The notes under the pieces were generated by a model, which worked only from the letters and a program-made list of their open reading frames with translations, made no database searches and was not told where the DNA came from. A stretch of DNA of 20,206 nt from Ilumatobacteraceae bacterium (lineage in GTDB: Bacteria > Actinomycetota > Acidimicrobiia > Acidimicrobiales > Ilumatobacteraceae), in contig JALRGJ010000009.1 in assembly GCA_023253435.1 (NCBI GenBank), forward strand, positions 1 through 20,206. The letters are read 5' to 3'. The translations under genes and the position numbers were made by a program. Numbering within the stretch: position 1 is the first letter of the stretch; every line of letters starts with the position of its first letter. Shown piece by piece: positions 7,251 through 14,556 of the stretch.

Positions 7251-8108
7251 ATGCCTGACTCGCAAAGAGTGGTCTCAGAACTTCGCACCGCTCTCATTGG
7301 TAAAACAATTCTTCATTTTGAAGCTGATGCGGTGCTCACTCCGTATCCAAATGCTGGATGTGCTGTTGAGGCTGTGAAAGACCACGGGCCTCAAATTGAA
7401 ATTATGTTTGATGACGGAATAGTTCTGCAGACTGCTTTTAAGTGGAAGGGTGGTTGGCATTTATACAGGCGTGGCCAGAAGTGGAAAAAGCGTCGACATT
7501 TAGCCAAGGTGATTATTCAAACAGAGGAATGGGTAGCGGTTGCGTTTAGCACTCGACACATTGAGACCTATAGAGAGTTTGACCAGAATCGTCACCCACG
7601 AAGTGGTCGTATGGGCCCTGATCTCAGTAATCCAGAGGCTGACCTGCACGAATGCTCTGCACGACTATTTCATTACGACAAACCAGACGTCACTGTTGCA
7701 GAGGCTCTACTAGATCAACGCGTCATGAGTGGAGTAGGCAACGTATTTCGATGTGAAGTGTTGTGGTCGTGCGGTATTCATCCGTGGGCACCGATATCCA
7801 CCGTGCCCCAATCAACGTGCTTAGATCTGGTGATCACTGCAGCAACTCAAATGCGTGCAAACCTCGATAGTCCGGTTCGAGTCACTGCGCCAGATGTTCC
7901 TGGTGGATTGGCGGTGTATGGCCGCAACGGTCAGAAATGTGTGCGTTGTGGCGACATCATTCGTGTCACAAAAATGGGAGAGCAAGAGCGACTCTTGTAC
8001 TGGTGCCCAGGATGTCAGGTGGGATGCGAGCCGTATCCGGTCATCTTGCATTCGGTAGATCTCGACAACACTCCGTCCGGATTACAGATTCCTGGCGAGA
8101 TCTTGTAG
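7251..8108 (+). CDS. Fpg/Nei-family DNA glycosylase homologue with altered catalytic residues
   Basis: 285 residues with the full Fpg/Nei layout. There is an N-terminal beta-sandwich starting MPDSQRVV, an H2TH region ALLDQRVMSGVGNVFRCEVLW (about residues 152-175), and a C-terminal zinc finger with CVRC and CPGC preceded by VYGRNGQ. It most resembles the actinobacterial Nei2 type. Active members begin MPEG or MPEL, where Pro2 attacks the lesion and Glu3 is catalytic, and carry a conserved lysine in a GK turn. Here Pro2 remains, residue 3 is Asp, and the GK turn reads G46-P47 in DHGPQIEIMF. It may be a damage-binding protein without full lyase activity, or lysines 64 and 66 may compensate. GAGG upstream supports ATG 7251. 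It converges on the PPOX gene with only four bases between stops. Confidence 0.85.
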   Translation: MPDSQRVVSELRTALIGKTILHFEADAVLTPYPNAGCAVEAVKDHGPQIEIMFDDGIVLQTAFKWKGGWHLYRRGQKWKKRRHLAKVIIQTEEWVAVAFSTRHIETYREFDQNRHPRSGRMGPDLSNPEADLHECSARLFHYDKPDVTVAEALLDQRVMSGVGNVFRCEVLWSCGIHPWAPISTVPQSTCLDLVITAATQMRANLDSPVRVTAPDVPGGLAVYGRNGQKCVRCGDIIRVTKMGEQERLLYWCPGCQVGCEPYPVILHSVDLDNTPSGLQIPGEIL

Positions 8109-8112
8109 CTAA

Positions 8113-8499
8113 TTAAGCCCGGCCCATTATGCGGTCGACTGCAATCTCAATGGCCACGCGGTCTTCGCGCTCTCCCGGTTGCCTGTACCGGGCTGCATAA
8201 CCCTCTACAGCTAATGCCACACGAGAGGGGTCAGCAGTGCCGCTTACTGTGCCCTCAAGTGTGAGCCATCTGCCGCCGTCAACTTGCGAGACAACTGCGC
8301 GACCACCTCGCAATGCATTTTTGTATTTTGCAGAAGACGCAAATGTAATGATGCGAACTGTGTGTGTTTGGTGGTCATAGGAGAATCCAACGGGCACCAC
8401 ATGAGCTGTGCCATCTGATCGCGTTGTTGTGAGAGATGCCAAGTGATATTCCGATAGGAACGTGAGCATCTCAGGAGTGATGTCCGCTGGAGTTTTCAT
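8113..8499 (-). CDS. PPOX-class flavin/F420-dependent enzyme
   Basis: Small split-barrel protein of 128 residues related to pyridoxamine 5'-phosphate oxidase, of the short actinobacterial type often called 'probable F420-dependent enzyme'. Evidence is the opening LASLTTTRSDGTAHVVPVGFSYD, the central TFASSAKYKNALRGGRAVVSQVDGGRW, and the late strand LTLEGTVSGTADPSRV. Such proteins bind FMN or F420 and reduce or oxidise small substrates; the substrate here is not predictable. Its ATG is two bases after the permease stop, with no Shine-Dalgarno of its own, so it is probably translated by coupling at the end of the ABC transporter transcript. Confidence 0.85.
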   Translation of the reverse strand: MKTPADITPEMLTFLSEYHLASLTTTRSDGTAHVVPVGFSYDHQTHTVRIITFASSAKYKNALRGGRAVVSQVDGGRWLTLEGTVSGTADPSRVALAVEGYAARYRQPGEREDRVAIEIAVDRIMGRA

Positions 8500-8501
8500 G
8501 G

Positions 8502-11039
8502 CTAGTTAGTTGCGAGTGCATTGAGAATGTCTACGCGTGTTGCTCGCCATGCAGGGTAGATGGCGGCCATAACACCCACAACAAAAGACATCACCATGAT
8601 GAAGATTGTGGAACTCACGGGAAGCGAGAAGGTTGTGAGGCCTTGATCACGTAAGGCAAACACAATGACCCAGCCAAGGCCAATGCCCAGCACAATTCCC
8701 ATCACTGCTCCTAGTAGTGACGTGATGATGCTCTCCCATCGCACAGTGGTGCGTACCTGCTGGCGAGTCATGCCAACAGCGCGTAACAATCCCAGCTCTC
8801 GCTGGCGTTCAAACACGCTCAAGAGCAATGTGATGATGATTCCCACAATGGCAATGATCACGGAAAGGAACAACAATCCGTAAATGAGTCCGAGCAACTG
8901 ATTGACGTTTCCAGATCTGGAATCAATGTACTCACGCTTATTGAGTAGCTCACCTTGTCCGTAGTCCTTCACTGTTTTGTCAAGTACAGCTCGAGCGTCG
9001 TCCTCTGAAACATTTTCGGCTTTCTTAATGAAAATTGAGGTATCGAAGTTGACAATATTGGTTCCCTCAAACACGGATTTATTAATGATGTAATCCGAGA
9101 TGTTCTCACCGTCAAAAACGCCAGCAACGGTGAATGTTTGTGAAGTCCCGTTTGCAAAAGTGAGATTTACCGTAGATCCTTTTGTCCAGTCTTTCTTTTC
9201 CGCACGAGTATCTTTAACAAAAATGGAAGAGTCAGTGAGGTCTGCGTAGGTTGTACCAACCAGACCAACATCAAAGATTCCTGCGATAGCAGTTGGATCT
9301 ACAGCACTGATGTATTGACCTTTGCCGTCCAACTTGGCAGTAATAAGGCCAAGTCCTGCAGCGCCAGCCACTTCAGGCATTTTTGCAATATCTGTTGCGA
9401 GTGACGGGCTGAGTCCGCCAAATCCGAAGCTATCGATACTGACAGCAAAGTCGCCTTTGAACTGCTCTGAAAAGACACTGTCGATCTGGCCTTTAATGGA
9501 AGAGGCGAGGGCTGTTACGGCAACAACAAGTGACACTCCAATGAACACAGGAGATGATGTTCTGGCTGTTCGCTTTGGGTTACGCGCAGAGTTCTGACGA
9601 GCCATGATTCCGGTAACTCCACGGAAACGTGCTGCCGGTCTACCGAGGAAAAGTGCAACGGGGCGCGCGATGACTGGTCCCAAGATGATCACTCCAATGA
9701 ACACCCCAAGAATTCCAAAGCCCAGTAGTGACGTGTCCGCACCAGCGGTCACAGCACTCACAAAACCAATACCTGCTGTAATAAATGCAAGACCAAAAAT
9801 GGAACGTTTGCGACTTGGCCCGGCTGTTTCAATTGCTGTGTCACGCATGGCGGCAAGAGGGGGAACTTTTCCTGCACGTCGAGCGGGAAGCAGTGCTGAT
9901 GCCAGAGTCACGATTGTTCCCACAATCAACGTTTGTGTGATGGCTGACGATGGCACGGTGAGCCCACCACTTGGGAGATCAATGCTCAATGCTCGCAGCA
10001 TTGCGCTGAGTCCTTGTGAGAGCCCAATGCCAGCAATCATGCCAACTGCGGAGCCCACAATTCCTACAACCACTGCCTCCACCAACATGGCAGATGTGAT
10101 CTGACGCTTGCTTGCTCCGATGGCACGAAGCAAAGCGTTTTCTCGCTGACGTTGGGCAGCACTGATGGAAAATACGTTATAGATCACAAAGCAGCCCACA
10201 CCTAATGCGATGAAACTAAAGACGCTCAACAAAATTCCAAAAAAGGCTAAAGCAGAACCAATTTGGTCTTGGGTCTCCTTTGTGATTTCAGCGCCAGTCA
10301 ATGTTTCAGTCTTGCTATCTGTTGGGAGCACTTCATTGATGCGTCGTGACAGCTCTGTATCGGATACCGAGTCATCTCCAGCAATCAAAATGGCATCGAT
10401 AAAGCCGGGCTTTGCCAAAAATTCAGATGCAGTGGGTTGATCAAATAAAGCAAATGTTGCACCGCCAGGAGAGCGCACATCGCCGTAAGAAGCAATACCC
10501 ACTAAGTCAAACTCTCGGCTTCCCGCTTGGCCAATGATTTTGACTGTGTCACCCACCTTCAATTTTCCGGCCTTGGCAGATGCCTGATCTACAGCTGCTT
10601 GGTTGGGCCCCACAGGGGCTTTGCCTTCTGCAATAGTCCACAAGGAAACATCCGACTCCATGAATATGCCACCAAAGGTAGGAGGGCCTTGACCATCAGA
10701 ACCCAGTGGTTTTCCATCACTTCCTACAATTCGGGCGAATGCTTGGAGGTCTGGAGTTACAGATGTAACACCATCTACTTTGGCCACCAGATCAACTAAC
10801 TCAACGGGAATACGTTGGCGTTCTTCTTGACCAAAGTCGGCCTCAATTACTTGTGAGGATCGCACATATGAGTCAACGTTTTTAAAGACATCTGCAAATA
10901 AATCATCGAATGTTTTATTTAATGTTGCAGAGAACACTGAAGTTCCAGAAAGGAATGCAGTGCCAAGAATGACGGCAAGTGAAGTGAGCACCAGACGGGC
11001 TTTGCGGCCCAAGATGCCCTTGAGGGCTATGCGAAACAT
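8502..11039 (-). CDS. MacB/FtsX-type ABC transporter permease
   Basis: Large permease of 845 residues with two FtsX repeats. Residues about 15-38 form the first membrane helix (RLVLTSLAVILGTAFLSGTS), followed by a long extracytoplasmic MacB-like region. Repeat 1 is near 260-400 (ALAFFGILLSVFSFIALGVG, ENALLRAIGASKRQI). Two helices follow near 415-465, then another start helix near 495 and a second outer region. Repeat 2 is near 720-845 (ERQRELGLLRAVGMTRQQV). The [E/R]xALLRAIGAS loops contact the ATPase. These exporters move lipoproteins, lipids or antimicrobial peptides; the cargo here is unknown. The ATPase gene ends three bases upstream. Confidence 0.92.
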   Translation of the reverse strand: MFRIALKGILGRKARLVLTSLAVILGTAFLSGTSVFSATLNKTFDDLFADVFKNVDSYVRSSQVIEADFGQEERQRIPVELVDLVAKVDGVTSVTPDLQAFARIVGSDGKPLGSDGQGPPTFGGIFMESDVSLWTIAEGKAPVGPNQAAVDQASAKAGKLKVGDTVKIIGQAGSREFDLVGIASYGDVRSPGGATFALFDQPTASEFLAKPGFIDAILIAGDDSVSDTELSRRINEVLPTDSKTETLTGAEITKETQDQIGSALAFFGILLSVFSFIALGVGCFVIYNVFSISAAQRQRENALLRAIGASKRQITSAMLVEAVVVGIVGSAVGMIAGIGLSQGLSAMLRALSIDLPSGGLTVPSSAITQTLIVGTIVTLASALLPARRAGKVPPLAAMRDTAIETAGPSRKRSIFGLAFITAGIGFVSAVTAGADTSLLGFGILGVFIGVIILGPVIARPVALFLGRPAARFRGVTGIMARQNSARNPKRTARTSSPVFIGVSLVVAVTALASSIKGQIDSVFSEQFKGDFAVSIDSFGFGGLSPSLATDIAKMPEVAGAAGLGLITAKLDGKGQYISAVDPTAIAGIFDVGLVGTTYADLTDSSIFVKDTRAEKKDWTKGSTVNLTFANGTSQTFTVAGVFDGENISDYIINKSVFEGTNIVNFDTSIFIKKAENVSEDDARAVLDKTVKDYGQGELLNKREYIDSRSGNVNQLLGLIYGLLFLSVIIAIVGIIITLLLSVFERQRELGLLRAVGMTRQQVRTTVRWESIITSLLGAVMGIVLGIGLGWVIVFALRDQGLTTFSLPVSSTIFIMVMSFVVGVMAAIYPAWRATRVDILNALATN

Positions 11040-11042
11040 GAT

Positions 11043-11783
11043 TTAACTACCGAGGCTCTTCATTCGGTCAAGAACACGCTCTGCAGTGGGATCTGTCATT
11101 TCATCAACAACATGACCATCTGCCAAGAAGATGATTCGGTCTGCGTAAGCGGCCGCAACTGGGTCGTGAGTGACCATCACAATTGTTTGGCCTAATTCAT
11201 CTACTGCCTTGCGCATGAAAGTAAGAATTTCAGCACCAGTTGTGGAGTCGAGATTTCCTGTTGGCTCGTCAGCCAAGATGATGCGTGGTTCAGATGCCAA
11301 TGCACGTGCAACTGCAACGCGCTGTTGTTGTCCACCAGAAAGTTCGCTGGGGCGGTGTGTGAGGCGATCGTTGAGGTGCACAGTAGAGATAACTTTTTGG
11401 ATCCACTCTTCGTTACCTTTGTTATTACCTAGCAAGAGCGGAAGCCGAATGTTTTCATCGGCAGTGAGTGTTGGCACCAAATTGAAAGACTGAAAAATGA
11501 AACCAATTTTTTCGCGCCGTAGTTCTGTCAGTTCTTTGTCTTTCATTTGGGACAAATCGTTGCCATCAATGATGGCGCTGCCACTTGTGAGCTCATCCAG
11601 ACCAGCAATGCAGTGCATGAGAGTGGATTTACCAGAGCCACTGGGGCCCATGATGGCGGTGAATTGTCCGGAGTAAAACTCAACAGACACATCTCGGAGG
11701 GCATAGACGACGCTGTCATCTTTTCCGTAGATCTTGGTGGCTCCAGATGTGGAGGCGGCCGCAGTGAGGGTGGGGGAAGTCAT
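11043..11783 (-). CDS. ABC transporter ATP-binding protein (MacB/LolD type)
   Basis: ATPase partner of the permease downstream, 246 residues. Motifs: Walker A GPSGSGKST (46-54), Q98 in IFQSFNLVPTLTADEN, signature [15 protein letters not shown] near 148-162, Walker B IILADEPTGNLDS with E173, and H206 in VTHD. ADEPTGNLDS and the SFNLVP Q-loop are typical of the LolD/MacB subfamily. The start ATG at 11783 has TAAATA five bases upstream and no Shine-Dalgarno, which suggests leaderless translation from a local promoter. The Prx gene ends 37 bases upstream on the same strand. Confidence 0.95.
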   Translation of the reverse strand: MTSPTLTAAASTSGATKIYGKDDSVVYALRDVSVEFYSGQFTAIMGPSGSGKSTLMHCIAGLDELTSGSAIIDGNDLSQMKDKELTELRREKIGFIFQSFNLVPTLTADENIRLPLLLGNNKGNEEWIQKVISTVHLNDRLTHRPSELSGGQQQRVAVARALASEPRIILADEPTGNLDSTTGAEILTFMRKAVDELGQTIVMVTHDPVAAAYADRIIFLADGHVVDEMTDPTAERVLDRMKSLGS

Positions 11784-11788
11784 ACAGA

Positions 11789-11794
11789 TATTTA
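11789..11794 (-). promoter_or_regulatory. Possible -10 element giving a leaderless ABC-transporter mRNA
   Basis: On the minus strand TAAATA is followed by TCTGT and then the ATG of the ATPase gene, so transcription from this element would begin at or next to the start codon. No clear -35 was found, and read-through from the peroxiredoxin gene is an alternative. Confidence 0.4.
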
Positions 11795-11820
11795 ACCTGC
11801 ATGACCCCCCAAATAATCCC

Positions 11821-12453
11821 TTATTTCGGTTGTGGAAGTACTCGCAGGTATGGCTTTACAGTTTTCCAGCCCTGTGGGAACAATGTTTTTGCTTCATCGT
11901 CAGTCACTGCTGCGCCAATAATCACATCCTGCCCGTCTTTCCAGTTTGCAGGGGTTGCCACTTTGAATTTTGCAGTGAGTTGCAATGAGTCAATCACCCG
12001 CAAAATTTCATCGAAATTACGTCCAGTGGAGGCGGGATATGTAAGTGACAACTTGATCTTTTTGTCTGGCCCAATGATGAATACCGAACGAACTGTCATT
12101 GTGTCGCTCGCATTTGGGTGAATCATCTCGTAGAGGTCAGAAACCTTTTTGTCCGCATCACCAATCATGGGGAAATTCACCGGTGTTCCCTGAGTTTCAG
12201 CAATGTCTTGTTCCCACTTTTCGTGGCTGTCTACTGGGTCTACTGACAAACCAATAACTTTGACATTGCGCTTGTCGAACTCTGGCTTAATGCGAGCAAC
12301 GTAACCAAGCTCTGTGGTGCACACCGGAGTGAAGTCTTTGGGGTGGCTAAACAAGACGCCCCATGAGTCTCCCAACCAGTCGTGAAAGGCAATGGTTCCT
12401 TGGGTGGTGTCGGCTGTGAAATCTGGTGCGGTATCGCCAAGACGTACGGACAT
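11821..12453 (-). CDS. 1-Cys peroxiredoxin (Prx6-like)
   Basis: Thiol peroxidase of 210 residues that reduces hydrogen peroxide or organic peroxides in the cytosol. The active site reads SHPKDFTPVCTTELG with the peroxidatic Cys45, Thr42 and Pro38; Arg122 in MTVRSVF is the matching conserved arginine. No other cysteine is present, so it is the 1-Cys type and needs an external thiol to recycle. The C-terminal half (ATPANWKDGQDVII ... QGWKTVKPYLRVLPQP) is the extended Prx6-type tail. AAGGAG lies just upstream of ATG 12453 but inside a hairpin. It is followed by the ABC exporter genes on the same strand. Confidence 0.95.
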   Translation of the reverse strand: MSVRLGDTAPDFTADTTQGTIAFHDWLGDSWGVLFSHPKDFTPVCTTELGYVARIKPEFDKRNVKVIGLSVDPVDSHEKWEQDIAETQGTPVNFPMIGDADKKVSDLYEMIHPNASDTMTVRSVFIIGPDKKIKLSLTYPASTGRNFDEILRVIDSLQLTAKFKVATPANWKDGQDVIIGAAVTDDEAKTLFPQGWKTVKPYLRVLPQPK

Positions 12454-12459
12454 GTTGAT

Positions 12460-12477
12460 CTCCTTATGAGTAAGGAG
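12460..12477 (-). promoter_or_regulatory. Hairpin covering the Shine-Dalgarno of the peroxiredoxin gene
   Basis: CTCCTTA and TAAGGAG (7 bp, exact) flank a four-base loop immediately before the peroxiredoxin start. On the minus-strand mRNA the second arm is UAAGGAG, the Shine-Dalgarno, six bases from AUG, so the stem would hide the ribosome site. Confidence 0.55.
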
Positions 12478-12499
12478 GTCACTCTAGGGGCAAATTTCT

Positions 12500-12526
12500 A
12501 AAACCCGACAAGATTGGTCGGGTTTT
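12500..12526 (-). terminator. Hairpin terminator after the carotenoid oxygenase gene
   Basis: AAAACCCGAC (12500-12509) and GTCGGGTTTT (12517-12526) form a perfect 10-bp stem around a seven-base loop. Read on the minus strand, it ends in TTTT four bases beyond the stop of the oxygenase gene, and separates that gene from the peroxiredoxin operon. Confidence 0.85.
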
Positions 12527-12529
12527 CTT

Positions 12530-13891
12530 TCAGGGCACGGGCATCCAATTTCCATGGAATCCATTGGGCACCCGGACAGGAAGATGCACCACTGCCACGG
12601 GGTCATCAGTGAAACCACGTGAGTCGAAGATGGCCAGTTCAGACAACTCGGTAGAGAGGTTTTGGCGCAGCGCCATCACAAACCCGTCGTCTTCGTTGTC
12701 TGGATTCACAGCGTCATTTGTACGTGGAATGAACACGGGCTCGCCGTAGCCGTATTTGCCTGCATCGTTTCGCGCAGTGAATGACTTCTTTTCCAGATCA
12801 GCCTTGATTAATACATCTTGTGCAAACCCAGAAGCAAGACCGGCTGTGTATCCAAATCGATTAGGACGTCCGATGAGTTCTTCATGAATTCGTGGAAACT
12901 CTTGCGAACGATCGTCAAGCACTTCTTCTGTTGACTTGCCTGTTGCGGGATCAAGAATCCATCGCACCAACTTTGGTGGACCTTCGCTCGGACCTCTTCG
13001 TTCACGATCAAACATTCTGGGATGACGTGCTGCATCAAGAACCACTCGTCCATCGGGAAGATCGAATGAGTTCATGGGGTGAAAGATGTAGCAAGGGTCA
13101 ATAGATACCCAAGCAATATCTTCTGCAGAGCCCTCTCGTGGCAACAAACCGATTCGAGCTTCGTAATTGTGATCCCAATAGTAGGGAAGACCAGCGCCTC
13201 GCATAGCAGCATCCAGATTGAAAACACATGGGAGGTCAAAGACCAGTGCGTACTTTTCTGTAATGGAGATGTCGTGAATCATTGGTCCGCCGGGAAGCGG
13301 AATATCGACTGATCTACGAACTCGACCATCGGTTCCTACTACGAGATACTGCACTTGATTGCCCCAACCCCACCAGTAGGCCATCACGTGCAATTCGTTA
13401 GTTCTTGGATCACGCTTTGGATGCGCAGAAAACGCCATTGGCAGTGTTCCTCCAAGATTTGAGATGCGCTCAGTTTCTAACTCAAAGCTCAACTCAATGG
13501 GAGGTGCGCCTGCTTCAACAATTGCATACGTTTTCCCGGCGTGCTGAATCACATTTGTGTTTGCAGCAAAAGTGTTGTGATCTGCGGGCCAATCTGATGG
13601 CGGTGCTTCTTCACCCATTTTCTCGCTGAGTTTTCTCTCTCGCACCCAACGATTTCTGTACCACTCTGCTTTGCCATCACGAATTCGGATTCCATGCACC
13701 ATGCCATCGCCAGAAAACCAGTGGTATTTATCTTCATTCACCGGCCCGAACGGATTTGGTCCGTTTCGCACATAACGGCCATCTAGTTGAGGAGGAATCG
13801 TTCCTGTCACGGGCAGGTTGTATTCAGTCACCTCTTCAGTGACTGGTGCCAGGTTGCCGGCAAGAAATGGATTACTGGTTGACTTGGTCAC
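12530..13891 (-). CDS. Carotenoid oxygenase family (RPE65/lignostilbene-type) dioxygenase
   Basis: Non-haem iron dioxygenase of 453 residues that cleaves a double bond in a carotenoid, apocarotenoid or stilbene. The opening GRYVRNGPNPFGP and GDGMVHG are family hallmarks. All four iron-binding histidines are present: H157 (SAHPKRDP), H206 (MIHDISITE), H271 (IFHPMNSFD) and H446 (GFHGNW). The start is GTG 13891, because AAGGAG lies five bases upstream; a TTG 18 bases earlier is weaker. This start is inside the 3' end of the TetR gene (20-base overlap), so the two are co-transcribed. Whether it makes retinal, an apocarotenoid or degrades an aromatic stilbene cannot be told from sequence. Confidence 0.93.
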   Translation of the reverse strand: MTKSTSNPFLAGNLAPVTEEVTEYNLPVTGTIPPQLDGRYVRNGPNPFGPVNEDKYHWFSGDGMVHGIRIRDGKAEWYRNRWVRERKLSEKMGEEAPPSDWPADHNTFAANTNVIQHAGKTYAIVEAGAPPIELSFELETERISNLGGTLPMAFSAHPKRDPRTNELHVMAYWWGWGNQVQYLVVGTDGRVRRSVDIPLPGGPMIHDISITEKYALVFDLPCVFNLDAAMRGAGLPYYWDHNYEARIGLLPREGSAEDIAWVSIDPCYIFHPMNSFDLPDGRVVLDAARHPRMFDRERRGPSEGPPKLVRWILDPATGKSTEEVLDDRSQEFPRIHEELIGRPNRFGYTAGLASGFAQDVLIKADLEKKSFTARNDAGKYGYGEPVFIPRTNDAVNPDNEDDGFVMALRQNLSTELSELAIFDSRGFTDDPVAVVHLPVRVPNGFHGNWMPVP

Positions 13892-14498
13892 GGAAACTCC
13901 TTGATGCAAATAGTCCTACTTGTTGTACAAATTTCTTAATGTCTGTTTCGGGAGGAAGTTTGTGGAGCAATGGTCCATCGATCATCAAAGTTGCAAGACC
14001 ATGCGCATGTGCCCACAACGTAGTGGGGAGAACAAGAGGGTTCTCAGAATCTGTGCTGTCTGGATCTACTTGTGAAGCAAGGTCTAAAAGCGCAAGGAAA
14101 GCTCTATCGGCTGCAAGGCGAGTTGATTCATGTGAAGACACGCCACAGATGTCTTGTCTGAACATCACCCGGTAATGACCCTTGTGAGCCATCGCAAACA
14201 GCACGTAGGTATTCAGACAATGAACAAGTGGATCGTCTGTGAGAAGTGACTCCTCGAGTTCTTCGGCAAACTGTGTGAATCCCTCTTCAGAGATTGCCGC
14301 AAAGATTCCGGCTCTATCGCCAAAGTAGTGGTACGGAGCTTGGTGGCTGACTCCCGCTTGACGAGCTACTTCTCGCATAGAGACGGCATCGGGACCATCT
14401 TGGGAAATGATGTGAAGGGCGGCATCGAGGACGGCACGCCTGACGTCTGGTGTTGCATCGGCCTGCTTTCTGATTTTCCGCACGGGCTTCATATTCAC
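13872..14498 (-). CDS. TetR family transcriptional regulator
   Basis: Repressor-type regulator of about 208 residues. The DNA-binding domain is near residues 18-66, with the helix-turn-helix VSMREVARQAGVSHQAPYHYFGDRAGIFAA. The C-terminal ligand domain (FAMAHKGHYRVMFRQDICG, TTLWAHAHGLATLMIDGPL) resembles the WHG-type TetR C-terminal domain. GTG 14498 is chosen because TAGGCT at 14510-14505 is a fair minus-strand -10 that would start transcription near it; ATG 14492, two codons in, is equally possible. It overlaps the oxygenase gene and is divergent from the efflux pump, with twin palindromes between them. A hydrophobic ligand is plausible but not shown. Confidence 0.92.
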   Translation of the reverse strand: MNMKPVRKIRKQADATPDVRRAVLDAALHIISQDGPDAVSMREVARQAGVSHQAPYHYFGDRAGIFAAISEEGFTQFAEELEESLLTDDPLVHCLNTYVLFAMAHKGHYRVMFRQDICGVSSHESTRLAADRAFLALLDLASQVDPDSTDSENPLVLPTTLWAHAHGLATLMIDGPLLHKLPPETDIKKFVQQVGLFASRSFRDQVNQ

Positions 14499-14517
14499 AG
14501 ATCCAGCCTACTTCAGG

Positions 14518-14556
14518 ACTTGACATTGTCAAGTTTTGTGCTAGACATTGTCAAGT
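14518..14556. promoter_or_regulatory. Twin palindromic operator and overlapping divergent promoters
   Basis: CTTGACATTGTCAAG (14519-14533) is a perfect 15-base palindrome, and CTAGACATTGTCAAG (14541-14555) differs at one base; centres are 22 bp apart, about two helical turns. The first contains TTGACA (14520-14525) as -35 for the efflux gene, with TAGACA (14542-14547) as -10. On the minus strand TTGACA (14532-14527) serves tetR with TAGGCT (14510-14505). Repressor binding would block both promoters. Confidence 0.8.

Noticed and set aside
9604..10104. 166-codon plus-strand frame opposite the FtsX-type permease
   Set aside because: Antisense to a strong permease gene; Pro/Thr/Arg-rich content is typical of a shadow frame.
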